A stretch of DNA of 64,000 nucleotides from Gammaproteobacteria bacterium (GTDB lineage Bacteria; Pseudomonadota; Gammaproteobacteria; PIVX01): contig PIVX01000007.1 of NCBI GenBank assembly GCA_003353785.1, positions 1-64,000 on the forward strand. The letters are read 5' to 3'. Position numbers and translations under genes: made by a program. The notes beneath the pieces are model-generated. The model saw nothing but the letters and a program-made list of their open reading frames with translations. It searched no databases and was not told the DNA's origin. Below are positions 9,837 to 19,652 of the stretch, in pieces. Positions within the stretch are counted from its first letter, which is position 1, and each line of letters starts with the position of its first letter.

Positions 9837-9913
9837 GGGCCCATAGCTCAGTTGGTTAGAGCAGAGGACTCATAATCCTTTGGTCCTAGGTTCGAGTCCT
9901 AGTGGGCCCACCA
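9837..9913 (+). tRNA. ileX: tRNA with CAT anticodon, most likely tRNA-Ile2 (ileX)
   Basis: 77 nt with encoded CCA. The acceptor GGGCCCA pairs with TGGGCCC; D, anticodon (loop CTCATAA) and T arms (TTCGAGT loop) all fold. A CAT anticodon could be Met or lysidine-modified Ile2. I favour Ile2 because the extra-loop TTTGGTC matches E. coli ileX and because ileX sits next to rpoD in E. coli. Confirming it would need a tRNA identity model or the TilS determinant bases. Confidence 0.9.
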
Positions 9914-10029
9914 AATGATTTTACTAAAAACAAATTCGACGGTAAATGTATCGACCGTACCATAAAAACTCACACTGATGATGGTAAATACAAGGATTTG
10001 ACAATCATGACAATCTACATTAATCTAGT

Positions 10030-10182
10030 TTTCGTTCATGCAAGAACCTACCGTCCGGTAGTCAGGATGTAAAGTCTGAGGAGTAGCAACATTAGCAACC
10101 AAAGTTAAACAGAAGCCCAGTGAGAAAACGAAGAGCTTTTAAGAGCCACTTTTTCTTTTAGTAAGATGGGTATATCAAACGT
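10030..10182 (+). mobile_element. tnpB-tail remnant with right-end motif
   Basis: Plus-strand reading from about 10046 gives LPSGSQDVKSEE, then stops, then PVRKRRAFKSHFF, a decayed TnpB C-terminal tail. It is homologous to the minus-strand segment at 51103-51240 (shared GTAAAGTCTG.GGAG and CTTTTTCTTTTAG). It ends with the right-end motif TTTTAGTAAGATGGGTATATCAAA seen at seven other sites. The tRNA-Ile2 gene is thus flanked by remnants in opposite orientation. Confidence 0.55.
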
Positions 10183-10204
10183 AAATTACTTCTATTTATA
10201 AATC

Positions 10205-10870
10205 ATGCAAAATAAGATCATAAAAAACATTACTCTAGTATTAACAATTACACTATTCCTATTATTAACATTGTCCTCTTACGCTAATAAATTTGATTTA
10301 TTAAGAGAAGAAATCTTGTTACAGCAACAAAAATTTCCCGTTGGTAATTTAAACCAAGTAGAGTATGTGAAAGAAATTATTCACAAAATGGTAAAACTAG
10401 ATCAAAAAATCAGAAATTTACCATTAGAAGATAATGAACCTGCTCGTTTCGAAATATACAGCGCTGTAGATACATTTAACACAGCTAAAATGAAAAAAAT
10501 TTTAGCACAACATACTTGGATAACCATTTCAAAATTTGGTAAACAAACCAATGATGACGCTTTTTTATTGGTACAACACGCAGATCTAGAACCTTTTTTT
10601 CAAGCCGGTTGCTTATTTATCTTGAGCAATCTAATTAATAAAACAGAAACAGCTAAATCCCACTATCCATATCTGTACGATCGTGTTGCTCTGGCATTTA
10701 ATATGAAACAAAGATATGGAACTCAATTTATGTTAAAAGATAACAATTTTTTATTGTCTCCATATGAAGGTAATATAGACGAATTAAACCAGAGACGAAA
10801 AGAAATGGATCTCGGAACAATTGCAGAATATTTAAAGATTATTAAAGAAAAAATACTTAAGAAAAAATAA
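10205..10870 (+). CDS. exported DUF6624-family protein
   Basis: 221 residues with a signal peptide (hydrophobic 11-24, cut near SYA-NK). The middle and end match the DUF6624 pattern: HTWITISKFGKQTNDDAFLL, VQHAD followed by F, YLYDRVAL, KQRYGTQ, and the terminal NQRRKEMDLG. The conserved His-Ala-Asp and Arg-Tyr-Gly-Thr residues suggest an enzyme site, but no function is established to my knowledge. Here it would act in the periplasm. It converges on plsC with only 4 bp between the stops. Confidence 0.75.
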   Translation: MQNKIIKNITLVLTITLFLLLTLSSYANKFDLLREEILLQQQKFPVGNLNQVEYVKEIIHKMVKLDQKIRNLPLEDNEPARFEIYSAVDTFNTAKMKKILAQHTWITISKFGKQTNDDAFLLVQHADLEPFFQAGCLFILSNLINKTETAKSHYPYLYDRVALAFNMKQRYGTQFMLKDNNFLLSPYEGNIDELNQRRKEMDLGTIAEYLKIIKEKILKKK

Positions 10871-10874
10871 CTTT

Positions 10875-11561
10875 TTATTCTTTAGCTTTATCCCATACCT
10901 CAGATAATTTGTCCATCAATTCTGGAAGACTACTAGCTGCATACTCAGATGCATCAATCTGTGGTAATATTTTTACAGAAATTTTTTGTTCTAAATAAAA
11001 GTCCCAAGTCTTAGCCGGTAGTATATTCTCGGCACCATTTATATACATAGGTATAATCATCGCTTTTGCCTGTATAGCAGTGATGAATCCACCTTTTTTA
11101 AGAGCTTTATTTTCACTAGTACGTAATCTACTACCTTCTGGAGACACCCAAATTATAAAACCCTGACTCATTACCTGTTTAGCATAAGCAAGATCTTTAA
11201 TTGCTTGTTTAAGATTTTTTCTGTCTATACAAACTGTCTTTGTTGCTTTCATAGCAGCACCAAACAATGGGATACTAAATAATTCTTTTTTAGCAATCAT
11301 TCTAATGTTAGCACCGCGAAAAGCAATCAATGACAAGGGAATGTCATAATGCGATGAATGATTACACATTATTATATATTTTCTATCTTGGCGAATAATA
11401 ATATTTTCTTGACCTGAGACATCAACTTTAGCTCGCACTAGATCTAGTAATAAAAGTGCACTATCATATAACCTAAAACTAACAACGTGATGTCTACCTC
11501 TATAACCATACCAGATGCCTCTTAAGCACATGATAAATATAATTTTAGTTGAAACTAACAT
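10875..11561 (-). CDS. plsC: 1-acyl-sn-glycerol-3-phosphate acyltransferase (PlsC-like)
   Basis: 228 residues from the ATG at 11561, chosen because AAGGG lies 7 nt upstream; the frame is open to 11609 but without a good ribosome site. The enzyme acylates lysophosphatidate to phosphatidate at the inner membrane. The catalytic HX4D is N-H68-SSHY-D73, followed by the glycerophosphate-binding WVSPEGSR block and an N-terminal membrane helix. Several PlsC-like acyltransferases can coexist in one genome, so the substrate chain is unproven. Confidence 0.88.
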   Translation of the reverse strand: MLVSTKIIFIMCLRGIWYGYRGRHHVVSFRLYDSALLLLDLVRAKVDVSGQENIIIRQDRKYIIMCNHSSHYDIPLSLIAFRGANIRMIAKKELFSIPLFGAAMKATKTVCIDRKNLKQAIKDLAYAKQVMSQGFIIWVSPEGSRLRTSENKALKKGGFITAIQAKAMIIPMYINGAENILPAKTWDFYLEQKISVKILPQIDASEYAASSLPELMDKLSEVWDKAKE

Positions 11562-11732
11562 GATCCAACCCTTTCTAAAAATCCCAACCTTCATAAATAC
11601 AAATAGCAATAAAACAAAGTTAAATGATACTACATATTGACCATCTAATCATCAGATTTTAAATATTAACAGATTTTTTTTAAACTTGTACTATTCTTAG
11701 TAAATAACTCCATAATCTTAAGAGGTCTTAGA

Positions 11733-12149
11733 ATGGCAAAAAGCAATAGTTTATATAGTAAGTTATTTATTGCTCTAATCGGTATTTTTATAGGATTAGG
11801 CTCAACCTTTTTGTTGGATAAATATCGTGAACAACAAACAACCACTTATATAAATAAAATATTTACCACAATGAAAGGACAGAAATGGCAAAATAATGAA
11901 CAATTCCAAAACTTTGGCAATAGGAATATAAGTCTAATACATACCTTAGGAGAGCTGGAAAATTACTCCATAACCAATAGTGATGCATCATATAATTTTA
12001 ACAATGAGCTAGGTCTACATACCGTTGCCTTAGTTAGAACTATGGCAAAGTATAAACAAGGAGAACTAGAAATAATTTTCAATATATTTAAAAATAGTGG
12101 CCAATGGTCTATTCGTAAAGTATATATAAATAAGAGAAAAACCGGATAG
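11733..12149 (+). CDS. uncharacterised membrane-anchored protein
   Basis: 138 residues; no family recognised. One N-terminal membrane helix (about residues 9-28, KLFIALIGIFIGLGSTFLLD) is followed by a soluble domain that faces the periplasm if the basic N-terminus stays in the cytoplasm. The domain has alternating strands (GELEIIFNIFKNSGQWSIRKVYI) reminiscent of small periplasmic NTF2-like or DUF4019-like folds, which is only a guess. AGAGG precedes the ATG and a hairpin terminator follows. Confidence 0.65.
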   Translation: MAKSNSLYSKLFIALIGIFIGLGSTFLLDKYREQQTTTYINKIFTTMKGQKWQNNEQFQNFGNRNISLIHTLGELENYSITNSDASYNFNNELGLHTVALVRTMAKYKQGELEIIFNIFKNSGQWSIRKVYINKRKTG

Positions 12150-12170
12150 CAGAGACTATTTTATAATATC

Positions 12171-12204
12171 ATTCACCTTTGTTAAACAAAGGTGAATTAG
12201 TTTT
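12171..12204 (+). terminator. intrinsic terminator
   Basis: Perfect 11-bp stem ATTCACCTTTG (12171-12181) and CAAAGGTGAAT (12187-12197) with a 5-nt loop, followed by TAGTTTTG. It lies 22 nt after the stop of the membrane-anchored protein gene. Confidence 0.75.
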
Positions 12205-12518
12205 GTGAAAAATTTTGTTCCGAGACCCACACCTTAATAACTTCTTATATTTTCTAAAGCATTAATTGCCATATAACATTTAAAACTTTTTATTGTACTG
12301 TTGGAAATCAGTTAATTACCCACCCAAAGTATCCATCTTCAAACTAGGTAGTGTCTGATATCCCCCACCTGAAGAAAGGTGCTTTACGACACGTATAGAT
12401 AATTCTACAGTAAACCACTTAACTAAGTAGTTTAAATCCAAACCACCCCACTAGAATTGTTCCAGTAATTTAGTAATGGGAAAACATACCACTGCCTACA
12501 TGCTTTTATAGAGCCTTT
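12205..12518. other. gene-free stretch with an IS right-end-like motif
   Basis: No plausible gene. At 12356-12378 the minus strand carries CTTTCTTCAGGTGGGGGATATCA, a diverged copy of the dispersed right-end motif (see 46398). The rest is featureless AT-rich sequence up to mdh. Confidence 0.45.
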
Positions 12519-13511
12519 TTAATTTTTAACTAGGCCTAATTTATAGACAATATCTCTTTCACTTCTAAGCTCTTCGAGAGTACTATAAACTTTTGTATTT
12601 GCAAATTCATTATGATTGATACCTTTAATAATAGAAGTGACTCCTGCAACAGTTTTAGTAGGAAAGGAAAAAATTAATCCTTCATCAACGCCATAATCAC
12701 CATTTGAGCAACTACACACTGAAAATAACTCATCTTGCTTCGTATCTTCTATCAATGAACTGACTGTCTTTATTATAGCGTTAGCAGCAGACGCGGCAGA
12801 AGATAACCCACGGGCTTTTATAACCTCTGCTCCTCTAGTTTGTACAATTTTAATAAAATCATTCTGTAGCCATTGGATATCATCTATCTCATCAGTAACT
12901 AGATCGCCAGATACTTTTGCATGATAAAAATCAGGATATTGGGTTGCTGAATGATTACCCCAAATACAAACATTACTTATTGCACTAATCTTGCTGTTTA
13001 GCTTCTTAGCCAGTTGAGCTCTTGCTCTTAATTCGTCTAACATAGTCATAGCATAAAAACGATCATTTGGGATGTCTTTTGCGTTATTCATAGCAATCAA
13101 TGCATTAGTGTTACAAGGATTACCAACAACTAAAATTCTAACATCATCTGCAGCATTATCATTAATAGCTCTAGCTTGTTCAGAGAAAATACCTCCATTA
13201 ATTTCTAATAGATCGGCTCTTTCCATACCTTTTTTTCTAGGCACTGAACCAACCAATAAAACCCAATTAACATCACGCATACCTTTTGCAACATCTGACG
13301 TACAAAAAACCTCATCTAAAAGATCAAAAGCACAATCTTCGAGTTCCATTGCAACCCCTTTTAAAGATTGCAGACCAGACTCAAGTTCTATTAGATTCAT
13401 TGCAACTCTAACGTTTGGACCAAACATTTGCCCTGATGCTATTCTATATAGCAATGAGTAACCAATTTGCCCCCCTGCACCTGTAATAGCAATTTTTATA
13501 ATATCAGACAT
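12519..13511 (-). CDS. mdh: malate dehydrogenase (type 2 MDH)
   Basis: 330 residues. Interconverts malate and oxaloacetate with NAD in the TCA cycle. The NAD loop [20 protein letters not shown] is at residues 8-27, the substrate-loop arginines lie near [16 protein letters not shown], and the catalytic histidine is in [10 protein letters not shown]. Length and the GQMFGP segment place it in the cytosolic-like MDH type 2 family, not the E. coli type. AGGAG precedes the ATG. It lies 15 nt downstream of nudE and is probably co-transcribed. Confidence 0.95.
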   Translation of the reverse strand: MSDIIKIAITGAGGQIGYSLLYRIASGQMFGPNVRVAMNLIELESGLQSLKGVAMELEDCAFDLLDEVFCTSDVAKGMRDVNWVLLVGSVPRKKGMERADLLEINGGIFSEQARAINDNAADDVRILVVGNPCNTNALIAMNNAKDIPNDRFYAMTMLDELRARAQLAKKLNSKISAISNVCIWGNHSATQYPDFYHAKVSGDLVTDEIDDIQWLQNDFIKIVQTRGAEVIKARGLSSAASAANAIIKTVSSLIEDTKQDELFSVCSCSNGDYGVDEGLIFSFPTKTVAGVTSIIKGINHNEFANTKVYSTLEELRSERDIVYKLGLVKN

Positions 13512-13526
13512 AAATACTCCTTTAAT

Positions 13527-14096
13527 TTAAATTAGTTTCTCTAGTTTATAATCTGTTCCAGCAAACATTTTATAAATAAGCAATATTGCTGCTATACTTC
13601 TTGATTCGGTAAAATCCTCTCGCATTACAAATTTATCAATATCACTGATCTTGCACTTTATAATTTCAATGTCTTCCGGTTCATCTCCTGCCAGCTTCTC
13701 CCTATAAAGATTTTGAGCTAATATCATATACATCTTACCAGCAGCATATCCTGGAGCACTGGTTAGCTCCTTCATTAAGTATAAACTATTTGCTCCAAAA
13801 CCAACCTCTTCTTTTAGCTCTCGATTAGCTGCTGCATGCAAGCTCTCATTTAAGTCTATTATTCCTTTTGGAAAAGTAATTTCATATCTTTCAGTACCAA
13901 CTGCATATTCTTTAACCAATAATAACGTATCTTCATCAATTATTGGAACTATCATTACCGAATTTCTGGTACCTAGAAACCTCTCAAATACTCTTGTATT
14001 TCCATTAGAAAACTCTAGATCTACCGACTCTATTTTAAATAACTTACTTTCTGCCACAATTTTCTTGTTTAATATTTTAGGAAGTGTTTTTTTCAT
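13527..14096 (-). CDS. nudE: ADP compounds hydrolase NudE (Nudix)
   Basis: 189 residues. NudE cleaves ADP-ribose, NADH and Ap3A. The Nudix box is complete (G78, E84, R92-E93, E96-E97, G99), followed by the ADP-ribose-type ELTSAPGYAAGKMYMILA segment. The N-terminus (KKIVAESKLFKIESVDLEFSNG) is the NudE strand pair. First gene of a probable nudE-mdh unit, divergent from hemW. Confidence 0.88.
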   Translation of the reverse strand: MKKTLPKILNKKIVAESKLFKIESVDLEFSNGNTRVFERFLGTRNSVMIVPIIDEDTLLLVKEYAVGTERYEITFPKGIIDLNESLHAAANRELKEEVGFGANSLYLMKELTSAPGYAAGKMYMILAQNLYREKLAGDEPEDIEIIKCKISDIDKFVMREDFTESRSIAAILLIYKMFAGTDYKLEKLI

Positions 14097-14184
14097 ATTT
14101 GGCTATCACTTTATCAAAAGTCTATTTTACTGTAACATATAGAAGAAATAAAATTAGTCAAAAGATGGCTAAATAGATCAATAT

Positions 14185-15333
14185 ATGCTCCATACATCCC
14201 AAGATCCAATATCCTTATATATTCATATACCTTGGTGCCTGAAAAAATGTCCATATTGTGATTTTAATTCACACGCAATTGATAATCAATCAAATATCCC
14301 TGAAGAAAAATATGTGAATTCCCTTTATATAGATTTCATTGAACAAAAAAAATATATCAAAGCAAGAAAAATAAAGAGTATTTTTTTTGGTGGTGGCACT
14401 CCTAGTCTGTTATCTGCAAGATTAATAAAAAATTTATTAGATCGAATCCAAGGGGAAATAGAATTTATCGAGAACATTGAAATTACTTTAGAAGCTAATC
14501 CAGGAGCAATAGACAGTCAACAATTTGAACAATACCCTGAAGCTGGAATAAATAGAATGTCACTTGGTATTCAAAGTTTTAATAACAAATTTTTACATTC
14601 TTTAGGAAGAATTCATTCTACAGATGATATTTATTCTGCTATAGAACTAATAAAAAAATGCAATTTTAACAGTTTTAACTTTGATATAATGTATGGTTTA
14701 CCAGATCAAAGCACTGAAGACGCGATGAATGATTTGCATTCAGCATTACAATTTGAACCTCCACATTTATCTTGGTATCAGTTAACTATTGAACCAAATA
14801 CAGTTTTTTACTCTAAGCCCCCTAAGCTTCCAAGTGAAACTACATTAGCAAACATTGAAAACAATGGTTTAAAGTTGTTAAGCAATAATGGTTTAGAAAG
14901 ATATGAAATTTCTGCATTTTGTCGGCCTTTGCAAGAATGTCTACATAATATTAACTACTGGATCTACGGGGACTACATAGGTATCGGTGCTGGCGCACAT
15001 AGCAAAATTACTAACAAAGATGCTATATTGAGAATTGAAAAAACAAGACAACCTAAAGCATATTTAAACTCAAACACCTCAAAAATTAGTAAAGAGACAA
15101 TTGTTAATAAAGAAAATAGACTTTTTGAATTTATGTTAAATAATTCACGCTTGATAAAAGATATCCCCCTGAAATTGTTACAGAGACAAACAGGATTAAG
15201 TATTCAAAATTTTGAAAATAAATTCACAAAAGCCATAGAAAAAGATTTAATAAAAATTAATAATTCTACAATCACAATTACTACACTTGGTCGGAAATAT
15301 CTAAATGATTTAACTGGGATATTCTTGCCATAA
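14185..15333 (+). CDS. hemW: radical SAM haem chaperone HemW
   Basis: 382 residues, normal size. The radical SAM cluster ligands are C18-X3-C22-X2-C25 in IPWCLKKCPYCDFNSH; FFGGGTPSLL follows near residue 70 and the SAM-binding MSLGIQSF near residue 132. This was formerly called oxygen-independent coproporphyrinogen III oxidase-like, but HemW binds and delivers haem instead of oxidising coproporphyrinogen. In many proteobacteria it lies in the rdgB-hemW-trmB-yggX neighbourhood; here trmB and yggX follow without rdgB or mutY. Confidence 0.92.
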   Translation: MLHTSQDPISLYIHIPWCLKKCPYCDFNSHAIDNQSNIPEEKYVNSLYIDFIEQKKYIKARKIKSIFFGGGTPSLLSARLIKNLLDRIQGEIEFIENIEITLEANPGAIDSQQFEQYPEAGINRMSLGIQSFNNKFLHSLGRIHSTDDIYSAIELIKKCNFNSFNFDIMYGLPDQSTEDAMNDLHSALQFEPPHLSWYQLTIEPNTVFYSKPPKLPSETTLANIENNGLKLLSNNGLERYEISAFCRPLQECLHNINYWIYGDYIGIGAGAHSKITNKDAILRIEKTRQPKAYLNSNTSKISKETIVNKENRLFEFMLNNSRLIKDIPLKLLQRQTGLSIQNFENKFTKAIEKDLIKINNSTITITTLGRKYLNDLTGIFLP

Positions 15334-15515
15334 TCTTCTTTGGCTTCATCTAGACTGAAAATTTTCACAGTTTCACATTTTTGAGTAAATATTATTAGAC
15401 TCCGTGCTAGAATCTACTGTTGAAAAAATTAACTGCTTTAACATGTCATATAGAAAAGCCTATTCTATTAGCATGCGTACTAACATAAGTATCTATTTTT
15501 CTTAAAATATTTTGG

Positions 15516-16181
15516 CTATTTTTTAACAAAAGAAAACTCTCTAATGATGCTTCCCTTATTAAGCCCTTTTTTCTCAAATCTAGTAGTTTCTCTCTTAAAA
15601 TTCATTCCATGATTATTAATTGAAAATTCATCTACAAATTTATTAGATTTTTTTATGACATCAGCAATATATTCAGCATATTTTTCACAATCAGTAACAA
15701 TATGTAAAAACCCTTCACTACATAAAACCTCGTATATATTATTGACAAATTCTAGTTGGATGATTCTACGTTTATGATGCTTCTTCTTAGGCCATGGATC
15801 AGGAAATAAAAGTTGTATTTTTGATACGGAATTTCTAAGTATATTATTATTTAATACTTCTACTGCATCACCGTTGATAATCCTTAAATTAACCAAACTA
15901 TTCTCAGTAATTTTTTTTAACAATACTCCGATCCCTGATAGATATACTTCAATTCCAATAAAATTATACTGAGGATTATTGTAAGCCTGTGAAAATAAGT
16001 CATCACCATTACCAAAACCAATATCTATTATGACAGGATTTTTATTACCAAAGCTCTGTGAGAATAGACATTCAGAATTTAAACTAACTTCATATTGTTC
16101 TAAATATAGACTTACATACTTTTTCTGACCTGGTGTAATTCTACCATTTCTCTTAACAAAACTACGAATTTCTCTTCTCAT
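15516..16181 (-). CDS. trmB: tRNA (guanine-N7)-methyltransferase TrmB
   Basis: 221 residues. Methylates G46 of tRNA using SAM. Signatures are IDIGFGNGDDLF (SAM loop, about residue 53), NFIGIEVYLSGIGVLL, the catalytic QLLFPDPWPKKKHHKRR (about residues 123-140) and the C-terminal TRFEKKGLNKG. In E. coli trmB lies next to mutY-yggX; here it is divergent from yggX and mutY is missing between them. Confidence 0.96.
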   Translation of the reverse strand: MRREIRSFVKRNGRITPGQKKYVSLYLEQYEVSLNSECLFSQSFGNKNPVIIDIGFGNGDDLFSQAYNNPQYNFIGIEVYLSGIGVLLKKITENSLVNLRIINGDAVEVLNNNILRNSVSKIQLLFPDPWPKKKHHKRRIIQLEFVNNIYEVLCSEGFLHIVTDCEKYAEYIADVIKKSNKFVDEFSINNHGMNFKRETTRFEKKGLNKGSIIREFSFVKK

Positions 16182-16388
16182 AATAGAATTCTTTATAATT
16201 ATCCACCAGTACGCAATTTTACCATATATTCATTTTTAAAAATTATGATTAAGTTTTATTTTGATAATATAATTAAAAATTTCCTAAAATTGATAATCTG
16301 AACAATATCTTTTTGTGATTAAATATTTATCAATTGAAATAATTATCTTCTTCAGCTAGAATCACCACATATATTATAAATTGGTACT

Positions 16389-16625
16389 ATGAAATACACT
16401 GTATATTGTCAAAAACTACAAAAAGACGCTAATGGATTATCAAGACAAAAATATCCAGGTGAACTAGGTAAAAAAATATATGAAAATATATCCAATGAAG
16501 CTTGGGAAATGTGGAAACAACAACAGACTATGTTAATTAATGAGTTCCATCTTAACCCAATAGAAATAGAAACACGTCAATACCTTGAACAACAAATGGA
16601 AATTTTTTTATTTGGAGAGAATTAA
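16389..16625 (+). CDS. yggX: Fe(2+)-trafficking / oxidative damage protection protein YggX
   Basis: 78 residues, slightly shorter than E. coli YggX (91). The family pattern is complete: VYCQKLQKDANGL with the single conserved cysteine, YPGELGKKIYENIS, and WEMWKQQQTMLINE. It links iron handling to protection of Fe-S clusters. It is normally co-transcribed with mutY, which is absent here; a tRNA-Phe gene follows after 43 bp. Confidence 0.93.
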   Translation: MKYTVYCQKLQKDANGLSRQKYPGELGKKIYENISNEAWEMWKQQQTMLINEFHLNPIEIETRQYLEQQMEIFLFGEN

Positions 16626-16628
16626 TTC

Positions 16629-16657
16629 TTGACCTGACAACGTTCTAAAGCTTTAAT
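16629..16657 (+). promoter_or_regulatory. possible promoter for tRNA-Phe
   Basis: TTGACC (16629-16634), 17-nt spacer, TTTAAT (16652-16657), just before the tRNA. It begins only 3 nt after the yggX stop. Confidence 0.45.
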
Positions 16658-16668
16658 ATACACAACCT

Positions 16669-16744
<76 letters not shown>

Positions 16745-16802
16745 ACTTCTAATTTTAACAAAATTAGAAAGGCGCAAAAGTGATTACTGTAGCATTAATT
16801 AT

Positions 16803-18071
16803 TTAAGACTTTATTTTAGCATGAGTTTCTTTCAGAACTAATACTAAAAATAAACCTGCTATTAACGTTATCGGTAAGATAGAAAGGGCTGTCTGATATT
16901 CCCCTATACTATATTTAGGTATATTGTTTTGATATTCTCCCGACCATATAAAATCTAAAATGCACCCAACTAATGGTTGCAACAACATACCACTGAACAT
17001 GACAAGCATATTAACAATGGCAACAGCAGAACCACCACAATCAGCAGGACTATTTTCTCTACCTAAAGCGAATACAACTATTTGCGCTGAACAACTCAAT
17101 CCATAAATAAGCAAAAAAGTATACAAAGCAAATACAGACAGATCAGGAACAAATATTACTATACTAGAGCTCAAAAAGGCAATGATCACCCCTCCTAACA
17201 AAGGATATAGCCTCTTTTGTATTTTATCGGAGTACCAACCTACTATTGGTGCACCAACAGCCCATCCCAAATAAACCATAGAAATAGCCTCCGCTGCCAT
17301 TATAGAAGTAAAATCATGTGCTTCCATCAAGAAAGGAACAGCCCATAATTCTGCAAATACTGTCAATGAGCTATATAATATCGCCCCTAAAAACCCAGCG
17401 AACCAAACTTGTGGATTTGATAAAATAATTTTAAACCCATTCATAACAACATGCCATTTTAACTGCTCACTACTTGTATTATCACGAATGCGAGGATTCT
17501 TATCCCTAATTATAAGTAAAATAAAAGCCGCTAATATTACACCCACGATAGCAGCAACACTATATATAGAGTGCCAGTTACCATATTCTAATATTCTAGC
17601 TAACCATAAAGTGCCAAACATACCGCTTACAACACCAAGAGTAGTTACCAACCCTGCAACTAAAGCAAATCTTTCAGGAGGCAACCAAATAGTTGCTAAT
17701 TTCATTACTCCAACAAAAGCAAATGCTGAGCCAAAACCAACTAAAAAGCGCCCAAAGGCCGAAACGAAAAAAACACTACTACAAGAAAATAAATATGTTC
17801 CTAAAGCACAAATTAAACATGCAAAAAATAATAGCTTCCTTGGGCCATATCTATCCATTAGAGCACCCACCGGTAGCTGTAATGGAGTATAAGCATAGTA
17901 ATAAAAAGCTACTAAATTCCCTAATGTCGCAGCACCAATTCCAAAATACTGCATCAAATCAGCTGTTATAACGCTAGGTGAAATTCTAAGAAAATATTCA
18001 TAGCAATAAAACAATGCTCCTAGACCACATACAATCCAGGCAAACATTTTTGTTTGGATAAACTTATTCAT
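16803..18071 (-). CDS. MFS transporter, Pht-like
   Basis: 422 residues, 12 predicted membrane helices. The cytoplasmic loop motif between helices 2 and 3 is present (GALMDRYGPRKLL), as is the helix 1-2 pattern ISPSVITADLMQYFGIGAATLG. The closest recognisable group is the Pht family of Legionella and Coxiella-like bacteria, where members import amino acids or nucleosides. It is a paralogue of the carriers at 53497 and 59391. Substrate unknown. The gene is alone, 59 bp after tRNA-Phe and opposite in strand. Confidence 0.85.
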   Translation of the reverse strand: MNKFIQTKMFAWIVCGLGALFYCYEYFLRISPSVITADLMQYFGIGAATLGNLVAFYYYAYTPLQLPVGALMDRYGPRKLLFFACLICALGTYLFSCSSVFFVSAFGRFLVGFGSAFAFVGVMKLATIWLPPERFALVAGLVTTLGVVSGMFGTLWLARILEYGNWHSIYSVAAIVGVILAAFILLIIRDKNPRIRDNTSSEQLKWHVVMNGFKIILSNPQVWFAGFLGAILYSSLTVFAELWAVPFLMEAHDFTSIMAAEAISMVYLGWAVGAPIVGWYSDKIQKRLYPLLGGVIIAFLSSSIVIFVPDLSVFALYTFLLIYGLSCSAQIVVFALGRENSPADCGGSAVAIVNMLVMFSGMLLQPLVGCILDFIWSGEYQNNIPKYSIGEYQTALSILPITLIAGLFLVLVLKETHAKIKS

Positions 18072-18193
18072 AGTATAAATCCACCTCTTTAAAATTTACT
18101 ATTAAATGCCGAAATTTAGCTTTATTTATTAACACTAACATACCAGTTTTCTTTGCAATACAAACAATTTGTTTCTTCCAACGCCTTTGTCCC

Positions 18194-19414
18194 TTAAATA
18201 GTATTACTATTCAAAGCTGCACTCTCAACAGCATTAGTTACGCATTCTCTTAATCTTGGATCAAGAGCTTTTGGAATAAAGTAATCTACTCCAAAAGATA
18301 TAGTTTTTTTAATGTTATACGCTTTTTTTACAGCATCAGGGATCTCTTCATGAACAAGATCTTTAATAGCATGCACAGCGGCTATCAGCATTTCATCATT
18401 AATACAGCGAGCCTTTGCTTTAAGAGCTCCTTTAAATAAATAAGGGAAACAAAGCACATTATTGATCTGATTAGGAAAATCACTCCTACCAGTTGCAATT
18501 ATTAAATCTGACCTAACCTTATTAGCCAATTCTGGATCTATCTCTGGAGTAGGATTCGATAGCGCAAAAACTACCGGCTTTGGAGCCATAGATGCTAACA
18601 TCTCCTCACTAAATAAATTCCCTCTAGCAACTCCAATAAATACATCAGCTCCTGCAACAACCTCCGCTAAACTACGTTTATGAGTATCTCTTGCAAAAGC
18701 AAATTTATAAGGGTTTAAATCCGTTCTATCTGTTGTAATAACACCTTGGCTATCTACTAGAAAAATATTGTCTTTTTTAGCTCCTAATGTAACTAATAAT
18801 CGCATCGAAGCTATTCCAGCAGCTCCTGCACCTAAGCAAACAATTTTTATATTTCCTAAGCTTTTTTCTTGTAGTTCAAGAGCATTTAACAATCCAGCAG
18901 CAATTATTATAGCAGTTCCATGTTGATCATCGTGAAACACAGGGATACTTAACTGTTCTTTTAAAGCTTGTTCTATTTCAAAACACTCAGGAGCTTTTAT
19001 ATCTTCCAAATTTATTCCACCAAATGTTGGAGCTATACGAACTACCGTATTGATAAAATCTTGGGGATTATCAGCATCAACTTCAATATCAAAAACGTCA
19101 ACTCCAGCAAATTTCTTAAACAAAACCGCTTTCCCTTCCATAACAGGTTTAGATGCTAATGCTCCAACATTTCCTAATCCAAGCACGGCAGAGCCATTTG
19201 TAATTACTCCAACTAAATTACCTTTAGCAGTGTATTTATTGGCTAAGCTTGGGTCCTCTGCTATTGCTAATACAGGCTCTGCAACACCTGGTGTATAAGC
19301 TAATGATAAATCTTCTTGGCTCTCTGTTGGCTTAGATATACTAATACTTAATTTACCAGCTGGTTCACGAGCATGGTACTCAAGAGCTGCTTGTCTTAAT
19401 TTTTCTTTACTCAA
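18194..19414 (-). CDS. maeB: NAD(P)-dependent malic enzyme
   Basis: 406 residues. Decarboxylates malate to pyruvate and CO2, giving NAD(P)H. The malic domain (SLAYTPGVAEPVLAI, GLGNVGALASKPVMEGKAVL) and the nucleotide fold (IVCLGAGAAGIASMRLLV) are clear, with DDQHGTAIIIAAGLLNAL between them. It ends after the catalytic part, so it lacks the phosphotransacetylase-like domain of the long MaeB form. The start is a TTG with GGGGTG just upstream. With mdh it forms a malate-pyruvate branch. Confidence 0.92.
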   Translation of the reverse strand: MSKEKLRQAALEYHAREPAGKLSISISKPTESQEDLSLAYTPGVAEPVLAIAEDPSLANKYTAKGNLVGVITNGSAVLGLGNVGALASKPVMEGKAVLFKKFAGVDVFDIEVDADNPQDFINTVVRIAPTFGGINLEDIKAPECFEIEQALKEQLSIPVFHDDQHGTAIIIAAGLLNALELQEKSLGNIKIVCLGAGAAGIASMRLLVTLGAKKDNIFLVDSQGVITTDRTDLNPYKFAFARDTHKRSLAEVVAGADVFIGVARGNLFSEEMLASMAPKPVVFALSNPTPEIDPELANKVRSDLIIATGRSDFPNQINNVLCFPYLFKGALKAKARCINDEMLIAAVHAIKDLVHEEIPDAVKKAYNIKKTISFGVDYFIPKALDPRLRECVTNAVESAALNSNTI

Positions 19415-19652
19415 AATTCACCCCATTTCTTAAATAATGATTTTTATAATAAACAAAAATACCTTTTAATCCTAGTAAAATTAATAAAAAAATTACTTTA
19501 AAAGAAATCCACCTGAACATAACATATTGAATTTAATGATAAATTCAGAATTTTAACATCAATTTGAATACTAATTTAATACCTTAAGATATGCAAAAAA
19601 GATATTAACTCACAAGCAAATATTGGGGAAATATTACACAATTCTAACTTGT

